NCBI RefSeq assembly: GCF_000008205.1
Contig: NC_007295.1
Span: 1 to 64,000, forward strand
DNA length: 64,000 bases
Origin: Mesomycoplasma hyopneumoniae J
Lineage (GTDB): Bacteria > Bacillota_I > Bacilli_A > Mycoplasmatales > Metamycoplasmataceae
Reading direction: 5' to 3'
Position numbers and translations under genes: made by a program. Below, one piece after another: positions 1-9,192 of the stretch; the stretch's first letter is position 1, and every line of letters starts with the position of its first letter. A model generated the notes under the pieces. It had not been told where the DNA came from. It was given only the letters and a program-made list of their open reading frames with translations, and ran no database searches.

Positions 1-206
1 TTTTTCTCCTTTTTTTGCTTAAATTTAAGTTTTAGAAGTTATTTTAAGGGATTTTAAAAAAATATTGTTAAAATTTAAAACCAAAATCAACTTTATTAAA
101 TGTGCTAAATAAAGTTGATAAAATGTTTGCAAAAACATTTTTGTTGTTTTAAACAAAACAAATTGATTTAAAAATTATACTACAAAATTAAAGGAAAATT
201 TATAAA
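1..206. promoter_or_regulatory. AT-rich dnaA upstream region with inverted repeats and promoter
   Basis: There is no gene in this stretch. Positions 86-97 and 108-119 form a perfect 12-bp inverted repeat (ATCAACTTTATT and its complement) with a 10-nt loop. A second imperfect palindrome covers about 120-139. A -10-like TATACT lies at 176-181 and a Shine-Dalgarno AAAGGA at 190-195, 11 nt before the dnaA ATG. No canonical DnaA box (TTATCCACA) was seen. The region could hold part of oriC or the terminator of the gene to the left; the sequence alone does not decide. Confidence 0.5.
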
Positions 207-1598
207 ATGCAAACAAATAAAAATAATTTAAAGGTTAGAACACAGCAAATTAGACAACAAATTGAAAATTTATTAAATGATCGAATGTTGTATAACAACT
301 TTTTTAGCACAATTTATGTACTCAACGAGACAGAAACTGAAATTATTATAGATTTTACAGACTTAATCGCGAAACAGGAAGTGATTTCACGCTGAGTTGA
401 TACGGTTGAAAAAGCTATTAAAAATCTTGAAATTTCAAAAATCCTAACTTTTAACAATACAAATAATTATACCATTAATTCAAAAGAAAGCCAAAACTTT
501 TCCATAAAAAATAAATATTGCAGCTTTAATATTAACAATGTTTTAAACAAATTTACCTTTAGAAACTTTATAAAATCAAGTTATAATTTCCAAATTTTTA
601 GTATTTATGACGCAATAGTCGCAAATTCAAGACTAAATTACTCACCAATTTTTATTTCAGGACCATCAGGAATTGGAAAAACGCATTTTATTAATGCGAT
701 CGGAAATTTACTTGTAGAAAAACAGAAGAAAGTTTTCTACATTAACGACTATAAATTTATCAGTTGCGTTTCTTCCTGGATGCAAAATGGTCAAAATGAA
801 AAAATTAGTGAATTTTTAAACTGATTGTCTCAAGTTGACGCTTTTCTTTTTGATGATATCCAAGGTTTGGCTAACAAACAACAAACTTCAATTGTTGCAC
901 TTGAAATTTTAAATAGATTTATCGAAGAGGATAAAACAGTGATAATAACATCTGATAAATCGCCTTCTTTACTTGGTGGATTTGAAGAAAGATTTATAAC
1001 GCGATTTAGTTCAGGGTTGCACATTAAATTAAACAAGCCGAAAAAAGAAGACTTTTTGCGGATTTTTAAACATAAATTAGTTGAAGAAAAATTAGAAAAA
1101 CATATTTGAACAAATGATGCTTTTGAATTTTTGTCAAAGCATTTTCGAAATTCGATTCGTGAGCTTGAAGGTGCGCTAAAATCAATTGTTTTTTATATCC
1201 AAACAAATAAAAATAAATTTGAGAATGAAATTTATTTTGATAAGAAAAAAATGTTTGAAATTTTTGTTGAAAAATATGAAATCGAACAAACAATTACCCC
1301 TGATTTAATCATTGAGGTTGTCTCAAAATATTATGGCGTCTCAATTTTAGATATAAAAAGTGAAAAAAGAGGCAAAAATATTGTGCATGCCCGCGATATT
1401 GCAATCTGATTAATTAAAAATATTCTGGATTTAACTCATAATAGCGTAGGAACTTTTTTTAACAACAGAAGACATTCGACAATAATTTCTACCCTTAAAA
1501 AAATTGATACCTTAAAACAAAGCAACAATAATGAACTTGAAATTGCACTTAACCACATTTATAAACAATTAAACTGAAGTTTTAAACAGCGAAAATAA
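207..1598 (+). CDS. dnaA: Chromosomal replication initiator protein DnaA
   Basis: 463 aa with UGA read as Trp, near the family norm. DnaA binds the origin and opens it in an ATP-dependent way. The AAA+ core shows a Walker A motif (GPSGIGKT, about residue 152) and Walker B (LFDDIQ, about residue 214). The C-terminal DNA-binding domain IV contains HARDIAIWL and a signature helix ending FNNRRHSTI, slightly divergent from the usual GGRDHSTV. The start is supported by AAAGGA at 190-195. dnaN follows after 144 bp, the classical initiation pair. The reading frame is only open across the gene if TGA (for example at 393) codes for Trp. Confidence 0.96.
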
Positions 1599-1742
1599 AA
1601 ATATTAAACAGCATTTTGGACAAAAAGTACTATAAATTAAAGTGGTTTTCTATTTTTTCTACATTTCTACAGCCTTATTATTTTTATTATTAAAACTAAA
1701 TAAAAATTAACCAAATATAATATAATTATTAGAGGTAAAAAT
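1599..1742 (+). promoter_or_regulatory. dnaA-dnaN spacer: dnaN promoter and possible oriC
   Basis: Two overlapping TATAAT hexamers (1716-1721 and 1721-1726) precede the dnaN ribosome site AGAGG. The 8-mer TTTCTACA occurs twice in direct tandem at 1656-1671; with a preceding T it is TTTTCTACA, two mismatches from the DnaA box TTATCCACA. In related bacteria oriC flanks dnaA, so an origin role is plausible but inferred. Confidence 0.5.
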
Positions 1743-2879
1743 ATGAAATTTACAATTGAAAAAAAAATTATTGAATGACAAATTGAAAGAATGCAATCAG
1801 CAATTCTAAATAATATAAATTCACCATTAAGTTCGTTTTTTTTAAAACTTACAAGAAGCGGATTATTTATAATTTCAACAAACAGTGAGCTTTCTTATAA
1901 AGTTTTTATTAATAAAAAAGATTTAATTGAAATTCATGATGTTGGAAGTTGCTTAATTGACGGTGTTTTTTTACGTGATGTTATTAGAAAAAGTGATAAA
2001 CAATTAAGTTTTCATCTAATTGGTTCTGAATTAAAAGTTTTTTGGGAAGATGCTCTTTTTTCAAAGACAACTCGGGATTCTTCTTTTTTTCCAGAAATTA
2101 ACTTTGAGCAAAAAGGAATTAAATTAACTGTAAATGCTAAAAATTTTAAAAGAGCGATAAAAAATACAGCTTTTGCAACAACAAATAATCCTTCACAGCC
2201 GATTTTATCGGCAATAAATCTTAGATCTGAAGCCGGTTTTCTACATTTTTCGGCAACAGATACATCTCGATTTGCCTCAGAAAAAATCGAAATTTCGAAT
2301 AAAAGTAGAATAAATATTTCTGTTAGCGCGAAAAATTTAAAAGATTTTATCCCACCTGAACTTGATAAGGATATCGAATTAAATATTGAATCTTCAAAAA
2401 TTAGTTATATTTACGATAATTTAACAATCCAGTCGCGAATTTTCACTATTGAATACAAGGATATTTCAAATATCCTACCAAAAGACAGCGAAATTTTATA
2501 CTCACTTACAATCAACAAACGCGACATCCTCGATCTGATTGATAAAACAACAATAATTACCCCCGGAAAAGATAATGTTATTAACCTTTCGTTGTCAAAA
2601 AATGCGTTAAAAGGCTATATTTCTCAATATGATTCGGGTCAGTCGAATGTTCAGACAAAAAATGTTCTTGATTTCAGATTTAACCCAAGATTTGCATCAG
2701 ATTTTCGATTCGACCCTGAATTAGCTCAGGTTAATATAAATTATCGCTATTTAAAAGATGCAATTTCTGTTTTTGATAAAGTAATTGATATTCACATTAA
2801 TGAAAAAATGAACAAAATGTTGATAGTTTCACCAGAAAAACCAGAAATTTGTCAGTTAGTCGGTCTTGTTTTAGTCTAA
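1743..2879 (+). CDS. dnaN: DNA polymerase III beta subunit (sliding clamp)
   Basis: 378 aa. The clamp encircles DNA and tethers the replicative polymerase. Start ATG 1743 is chosen over the internal ATG 1791 because AGAGG lies just upstream and the first 16 codons (MKFTIEKKIIEWQIER) include a TGA=Trp codon at 1776. The protein is diverged, but position after dnaA, length and a C-terminal end of the type PEKPEICQLVGLVLV (compare the family ending in M-P-x-R) support the call. A strong terminator overlaps the stop codon. Confidence 0.93.
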
Positions 2880-2909
2880 ATTTTCTCTAAAATTTAGACT
2901 ATTTTTTTT
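2872..2909 (+). terminator. Rho-independent terminator after dnaN
   Basis: A perfect 13-bp stem (TAGTCTAAATTTT, 2872-2884, with 2889-2901), 4-nt loop CTCT, then eight T residues (2902-2909). The left arm overlaps the dnaN stop codon. This is the cleanest terminator in the window and closes the dnaA-dnaN unit. Confidence 0.85.
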
Positions 2910-2943
2910 GATTAATATTTAAAAAAAATAAGCTATTTTATAG

Positions 2944-2949
2944 TATAAT
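2944..2949 (+). promoter_or_regulatory. -10 element upstream of mnmG
   Basis: TATAAT sits 34 bp before the mnmG ATG, immediately after the dnaN terminator. A GAGGAAA ribosome site (2970-2976) lies between it and the start codon. Confidence 0.6.
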
Positions 2950-2982
2950 TTAAAAAAAGAAACTAATTTGAGGAAATTTTTA

Positions 2983-4842
2983 ATGTCAAAAAAATCTAAA
3001 AATTCAAGCATTGAATTTGATGCTATTGTTGTCGGTGGCGGCCATGCTGGGATCGAAGCAGTTTATGCATTATTAAAAAAAAAGTTAAAAGTTGTTCTAA
3101 TAACTCTTGATAAGAAAAAATTAGCTTCAATGCCTTGTAATCCCGCAATTGGTGGGCCAGCAAAAGGAATTATAACTCGCGAGATCGATGCCCTTGGAGG
3201 AGTTCAGGGAAAATTTTCAGATTTAGCAATGATCCAAATTAAATATTTAAATGAATCAAAAGGTCCTGCCGTTTTAGCAATTAGAGCCCAAATTGATAAG
3301 GAAAAATATTCAAAATTAATATTAAAGGATTTGAAAAAACAGGAAAATTTATTAATTATCGAGGATTTGGTTAGTGAACTTCTAGTTGAAAAAAATCGTG
3401 TTTTTGGGCTAAAAACAGCGAAAAAACAAGTGTTTTTTTCAAAAACCGTGATTATTACAACAGGTACCTACATGGATTCAAAAGTTCTTCGAGGCTCATT
3501 AGCGATTCCAAGTGGGCCTGATGGTCAACAAACTTCAAATTTGCTTTCAAATAATTTAAAAAGGCTTGGTTTTGAACTTCAAAGGTTAAAAACTGGAACT
3601 CCCCCGCGAATTTTTACTTCTTCAATTGACTTTTCAAAAGTTGAAAAAGAGGTTTTGCCTGTTTATAATATAAATTTTTCTTTCCAATCAAAGCATAAGA
3701 TAAAAAAACAAATTTCTTGTTATTTGACTTATACAACAGCAAAAACTCATGATATAATTAACAAAAATTTAGGAAAATCCTCGATGTATTCAGGTCTAAT
3801 TTCCGGTGTTGGACCACGTTATTGTCCTTCGATTGAAGATAAAATTGTTCGCTTTTCAGAAAAACCTCGCCACCAAATATTTTTCGAACCAGAAACAAAA
3901 AAACAAGATATAATGTATATTAATGGCCTTTCAACGTCGATGCCCGAGGATGTTCAGCTTGAAATGGTTAAAACAATTCCTGGTCTGGAAAATGCAAAAA
4001 TTGCAAAATTCGGTTATGCGATTGAATATGATGCCCTAAATCCGCTTGAATTGAAAAAAAGTTTGGAAACTAAAAAAGTTAAAGGACTTTTTATGGCAGG
4101 TCAAATCAATGGAACAAGCGGATATGAAGAAGCCGCGGCTCAAGGTTTAGTCGCCGGAATTAATGCGGGCCAATTTGTGCTTGGGAAAAAACCAGTCGAA
4201 ATTTTAAGAAATGATGGTTATATCGGCGTTTTAATTGATGATTTAGTCACTAAAGGAACAAAAGAACCTTATCGTATGCTGACTTCACGTGCAGAATATC
4301 GGCTTATTTTAAGAAATGATAATGCCGATATTCGAATGGCAAAATATGCTTTAAAATCAGGGCTGATCTCCAAAAAAGAGTATTTGAAAATCAAAGCAAA
4401 GTATGCAAAAATTGACAGGAAAATTTTAGAACTTTCTAAAGAATTTGTTTCCCCAAAAGATGAATTAGCAAAAAAATATAATTTGGAGAAGCGAATTTCC
4501 AAGTTAAAATTAATTTCCTGACCAAATGTTAACTTTAAAGATATTCTCCCTGATTTTGAATTCGGATATGAATTAACTGTGATGGCCCGGCTAAAAGGTT
4601 ATATTCAAAAACAAAATTCTGAAGCCCAAAAGATGATTCGACTGGAAAAATTACTGATTCCAGGCGATCTAAATTATGAAAAAGTCGCAAATTTGTCATC
4701 AGAAGCTCTTGATAAGTTTCAAAAAGTTAGACCAAAAACAATTGGGGAAGCAAGTAGAATTAGTGGTGTAAATCCTGCTGATATCCAGATGCTTTTGTTT
4801 CATATTAAAGTTTTAAAAATGCAAAAAGTCTCTAAAATTTAA
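2983..4842 (+). CDS. mnmG: tRNA uridine-5-carboxymethylaminomethyl modification enzyme MnmG (GidA)
   Basis: 619 aa, full length. With MnmE (not in this window) it installs the cmnm5 group on U34 of certain tRNAs, using FAD. The N-terminal dinucleotide-binding motif is [11 protein letters not shown] (residues 16-26). Family blocks [11 protein letters not shown] and [17 protein letters not shown] are present, and the C-terminal helical domain continues past the in-frame TGA at 4519. ATG 2983 is preferred over TTG 2968, which lies inside the GAGG ribosome site region. The stop overlaps the rlmH start by one base (TAATG), implying coupling. Confidence 0.95.
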
Positions 4843-5300
4843 TGAAAATTTCAATAATAAGTTTTGGTTCTAGCCCCAGAGAATGATTAGGTTTATACAA
4901 AAAAGAAATTAATAAAATCAAACAGTTTAAATATCAAATCGAATTTATCAACCTTTCTGAGCATTCCCAAGAAAATATAGAGCTTAAAAAAATGCTTGAA
5001 ACAAAGGATATTTTGCAAAAAATTCCTAAAAATTCATCTTGTTATCTTTTTACAGAAAGGGGAAAAACAGTAACGAGTAAAGAATTTTCCCAACTTTTGA
5101 ATTTCTCGAATATTTGTTTTATAATTGGGGGTTCGTACGGCGTTGATGAAAAATTAATTGCAAAATCAAGGCCAGATATTGGTTTTTTATCATTTGGAAA
5201 GCTAACTTTTGCCCATAAAATTTTTAAGCTTATCGTTTTAGAGCAAATTTACCGTGGTTTTTCGATTAAATTTAATCGAAAATACCACCACGCCGATTAA
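4842..5300 (+). CDS. rlmH: 23S rRNA pseudouridine1915 N3-methyltransferase RlmH
   Basis: 152 aa, a typical size for this SPOUT methyltransferase, which methylates pseudouridine 1915 in helix 69 of 23S rRNA. The SAM-binding knot is visible as FIIGGSYGVDE, and the C-terminal block LTFAHKIFKLIVLEQIYR...KYHH matches the family's LTFPHQ...EQLYRA...PYHH. The start at 4842 overlaps the mnmG stop by one base and the first 50 codons include a TGA=Trp. Confidence 0.93.
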
Positions 5301-5313
5301 AAAAAGAGGTAAA

Positions 5314-6297
5314 ATGAAAAGAAAAAATTATGAAAAAATAATTCAAAACATTGAAAATCATGATAATATTTTTATCTTTCATCACATCAGACCAGATGGA
5401 GATTGTCTGGGTGCCCAACAAGGTTTTGGTTATGCGATCGCAAAAAGATTCCCTAAAAAGAAGGTTTTTTTTATTGGGGATAATGAAAATATTTTTAATT
5501 TTTTAAATTTTCATTTTGATAATGAAAATTTAATTCAAGATGAATTTTTTCAAAATTCACTTGCAATTACAGTCGATACTGCTGATATTAAAAGAATCAA
5601 AAAATTAGATTTTTTTCTAAATTCAAATTTTAAAACACGAATCAAAATTGACCATCACCCTGATATTTTTGAGGAAATTTATAACGAAAAATGGGTTGAT
5701 CCAACTTTTTCGGCTGCTTCAGAGATGATAGGGTACCTACTAATGGAAGAAAATTGGGAAATTAATAGTGAAATTTCCAAATTTATATATTTAGGAATTC
5801 TAACTGATTCAGGCCGTTTTTTATTTCCTTCAACAACCTCAAGAACATTTCAGGTTGCTGCTTTTTTGATGAAATTTAATTTTGATTTTGCAAAATTAAA
5901 TTGATTTTTGTCGAATAGAACAGAACAAGAAGTCGCTTTTTGTGCTGAAGTTTTAGCAAATTATAAAAAAAAAGATAAGGTTTTATGGTATTTTGTCTCA
6001 AAAGAGATACAAAATAAATTCAAATTAAGAAACGATCAGTTATCAGCCGTTAATATTTTGGCAAACATTGGCGATGCCCGAATTTGACTATTTTTGATTG
6101 AAATGGAGAATGGAATCCGTGTTAGAATACGTTCAAATGGTCCAAAAGTTAATGAAATTGCTTCTGAATACGGAGGTGGGGGCCATGAGTATGCAGCAGG
6201 TATTAATCTAGAAAAGTCAGAAAAAACTAAGGAAATTTCGCAGGAAATTATCGAGAAATTAGTTATTCAAGTAAAGGAATTTGAACAAAATGAGTAA
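5314..6297 (+). CDS. DHH/DHHA1 phosphoesterase (NrnA/MgpA-like), copy 1
   Basis: 327 aa. DHH-DHHA1 proteins of the NrnA/MgpA type degrade short oligoribonucleotides and/or pAp. The metal-binding motifs are intact: HIRPDGDCLGAQ near the N-terminus, TVDTAD, IDHHPD and LGILTDSGRF. The DHHA1 substrate motif GGGGHEYAAG is near the C-terminus. AAGAGG just before ATG 5314 supports the start; the longer frame from 5254 lies within rlmH. It overlaps the next gene, a paralogue, by 8 nt. Confidence 0.88.
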
Positions 6298-7261
6298 TAT
6301 TAAGATAAAAGAAATTATAAAACTTATCGAAAATCACGATACAATTGTAATTTTTCACCATATCAGACCAGACGGGGATTGTATTGGCGCACAATTAGGG
6401 CTTAAAAATTTAATTTTAGATAATTTTAAAAATAAAAAAGTTTTTGCAGTTGGCAATCACAAAGGATCATTTTCATTTTTGAATGCAAAAACAGATTCAA
6501 TTCCCGATAAGCTAATTTTAAAAAATTCTTTGGCGATAATTGTTGATGCAAATTTTAAAAATCGAATTGAATCTGTTTTTTTATTTGATCAATTTAAATT
6601 TAAAACAATTCTACGAATTGACCACCATCCAAATGAAGATGATTTTGAACAAATTTACCGTTGAGTTGATCCAAGTTATGTTGCTACCTGTGAACAAATT
6701 GCCGACTTGGCATATAAAGCAAAATGGAAAATTTCCCGGAAAAGTGCTACATTCATTTACCTTGGAATTTATACTGATTCAGGTCGTTTTCTTTATAAAA
6801 ATACATCAGCTAGAACACATTTTTTGACAGGAATATTATTTAGAACAGGATTTAATTTTGCATTAATCCACGAAAAACTAAATCAAAAAAAATTATCTGA
6901 TATTGATTTTGATAGTTATATTTTTTCTGTGAAAAAAATATATAAAAATGTAATTTTTTACACATTGAGTATGGAAGAGCAGAAAAAATTAAATAAAAAT
7001 CCCTCAAATTCAGTGCGCCCAAATTTACTAGCGAATATTGAAAACTTCAGAATTTGGTTGTGTCTTGTTCAAGAAAAAGAAAATTCCTGGCGGGTAGAGT
7101 TTCGTTCATCCGGCCCAAATGTTCAAAAAGTTGCTCAAAATTGAGGAGGTGGGGGTCATCTTAATGCTTCGGGCGCGATTATTGAAAGTCTTGATAAATT
7201 AGATTTATTAATTAAAGACTGCCAAGCTGAATATGAAAGTTGATTTTCTCAGTTAAAATAA
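6290..7261 (+). CDS. DHH/DHHA1 phosphoesterase (NrnA/MgpA-like), copy 2
   Basis: 323 aa, a tandem paralogue of the preceding gene with the same motif order: HHIRPDGDCIGAQ, IIVDAN, IDHHPN, IYTDSGRF and WGGGGHLNASG. Its start is ATG 6290 within the overlap ATGAGTAA. Both copies keep the DHH and GGGH residues, so both are probably active; whether they divide labour (nanoRNase versus pAp phosphatase) cannot be read from sequence. TGA=Trp codons at 6662, 7142 and 7241 lie inside. Confidence 0.87.
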
Positions 7262-7266
7262 ATAAT

Positions 7267-7312
7267 AAAAAAGGAAAAGTAGGCGAAAATTACTAATTTT
7301 TTCCTTTTTTTT
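7267..7312 (+). terminator. Terminator after the DHH pair
   Basis: The arm AAAAAAGGAAAA (7267-7278) pairs with TTTTCCTTTTTT (7299-7310) and runs into a U-tract. It is one of three hairpins in the window built on the same GGAAAA/TTTTCC core. Confidence 0.75.
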
Positions 7313-7363
7313 AATAAAAGGCTAAAAAAAATTAATATTGGTGGATGTTGAAAGGAGAAACTG

Positions 7364-7933
7364 ATGGAAGGAATCAATATAACTAATTTTTTAAAATATC
7401 TATTTGCATATTATTATATTGATACAGGTGAAAGGGAGGTTTATCGAACATGAGTGCAAAAAATACTTTGATTTACACATTGAAAATTTTATAGAATGTA
7501 TCAAATACCGTTTTTTTCAGAGAATTTTCAATCTTATAAATATGGGCCAATTTCCTGAACTGTATTGCAGACGCAATTTTTTGGTATCGAATCCTTCAAA
7601 AATTCACAATACAATATTGACGAAATATTGGATTTTCACCAAAATAATCTTGTTGACGAGTTTAAAAATCGACTAAAAGAAGACTTTTTAAACGACTTTA
7701 ACGAAGATTTTGGCGAAACATTTGATGAAAATCAAATAAAAGGCGATTTAGATCTAAGATGATCTTGTTTTGTTTTTGTTTTTGAAAAATTAAAAAAATT
7801 TCGCCCAAAGGATTTAATAAATTTATCTCACAGCCAAAAATCATTTAAAATAGCGGCTAAAAATCCCCACTCAAAGGTTATTTTTAATGAAACAATTCTT
7901 GATGATGAGGAAATTTCTATATTAGAATCATAG
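7364..7933 (+). CDS. Panacea-domain (formerly DUF4065, SocA/GepA-like) protein
   Basis: 189 aa once four TGA codons are read as Trp. Residues about 30-75 carry the Panacea pattern: VQKILWFTHWKFYRMYQIPFF followed shortly by YKYGPI, matching the family's LQKLLYFA...G.PLF...AWKYGP. A C-terminal LINLSHSQKSFKIAAKNPHS matches the family's L..LTH....W. Panacea proteins often act as antitoxins for varied toxins. Start ATG 7364 follows AAAGGAG. No obvious toxin is adjacent (DHH genes before, ftsY after), and an acidic insert FLNDFNEDFGETFDE is unusual. Family assignment is by pattern only. Confidence 0.65.
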
Positions 7934-8022
7934 AATTTTAAAATTATTTATTAAGAACTGAACGGAAAAAAGTAATTTTAATTTATAATTTAATAAAATT
8001 ATAAAAATTATAGGAATTAAAA

Positions 8023-9024
8023 ATGTCTTTTTTTCGAAAAATTAGAGAAAAAATTTTTGGTACAAAACAAGAAAAACCGGCAAATTTGGATAAATATGTT
8101 GCCGGTTTAACAAAATCAAGACTTTCTTTTTTCAAACAAATAGTTCAGCTTCAAAAAAAACATATTAAAATTGATGAAAATTTCTTCGAAGAATTAGAAG
8201 AAATTTTAATAATGTCTGATATTTCTCCAAATTTTGTCAGAACAATAATAGACTCGTTAAAAGCTGAAGTTCGCCATCACAATCTCAATAATCCCGATCT
8301 AATTCCCGAAATAATTATGGATAAAATGTATACAATTTATTCAAATCGTTCAGTTGTCAACACAAATTTGAACATAAAAGACGGGAGAATCAATGTTTTT
8401 TTAATCTCAGGGGTTAATGGTTCTGGAAAAACTACTTCAATTGCCAAAGTCGCGCGAAAATTCATTATAGAAGGAAAAAAAGTTCTTATAATCGCTGCTG
8501 ATACTTTTCGGGCAGCCGCAGTTGAGCAACTTGAAATTTGAGCTAACCGCGTAGGGGCTTTAATTTTAAAACCCGAAGCTAATGAAAAAGATCCTGGATC
8601 TGTAGTTTTCCGCGGTTTGGATTTTGCTATTAAAGAAAAAACCGATTTGGTTTTAATCGACACAGCCGGACGTTTGCAAAACAATGTGAATTTAATGCAG
8701 GAATTAAAAAAAATAAATAAAATAATTTCCCAAAAGGTTCCTAATGCCCCTCATGAATCACTTTTGGTAATCGATGCAACAACTGGTCAAAATGGGGTTT
8801 CGCAGGCAGCAAATTTTGCAAAAATAACTCCCGTTTCTGGTATAATTTTAACAAAAATGGATGGTACAAGCAAAGGAGGGATCATTTTTTCGATTAAAGA
8901 TCAACTTGATATCAGTGTTAAATTAGTTGGACTTGGCGAAGCGATGGATGATTTACAACCTTTCGATCTTGATTTGTTTATTTTTGCAATCACAAAAGAA
9001 GTTAAAAATCAATATCAGGTTTAA
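8023..9024 (+). CDS. ftsY: Signal recognition particle receptor FtsY
   Basis: 333 aa. FtsY is the SRP GTPase that docks Ffh-ribosome complexes to the membrane (Ffh is at 61.7 kb). NG-domain motifs in order: [46 protein letters not shown] and [13 protein letters not shown]. The N-terminal acidic A domain is short, as in other small mycoplasma versions. A -10 TATAAT is at 7984-7989 and AGGAAT precedes ATG 8023. Confidence 0.95.
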
Positions 9025-9120
9025 ATTTTTACTTATTTTTTACCTAATTTTTAACAAATAAGTAAAAATTTAAGTATTTTTTCTAATTTTTTCAATAAAA
9101 TAAAAAAAATTAGAAAAAAA
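9023..9120 (+). terminator. Two tandem hairpins after ftsY
   Basis: AAATTTTTACTTATTT (9023-9038) is perfectly complementary to 9056-9071. A second AT stem, TTTTTTCTAATTTTTT with a matching A-rich arm, spans about 9077-9120. Together they probably end the ftsY transcript; stems are purely AT apart from one or two G:C pairs. Confidence 0.55.
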
Positions 9121-9130
9121 ATAAATTTGG

Positions 9131-9180
9131 TTAAATAAATTTTCCATTTTTGTAAAATTTATTTAACAAAAATGGAAAAT
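9131..9180 (+). promoter_or_regulatory. Mutually exclusive hairpins in the RNase J-like leader
   Basis: Hairpin A pairs TTAAATAAATTTT (9131-9143) with 9154-9166. Hairpin B pairs ATTTTCCATTTTTGT (9139-9153) perfectly with 9166-9180. They share 9139-9143 and base 9166, so only one can form. Hairpin B ends one base before the ribosome site (AAAGGA, 9182-9187) of the gene starting at 9193. A regulatory role is inference. Confidence 0.45.
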
Positions 9181-9192
9181 TAAAGGAAATTA

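Noticed and set aside
1791-2879. dnaN starting at ATG 1791
   Set aside because: ATG 1743 has the ribosome site and the in-frame TGA between them is Trp.
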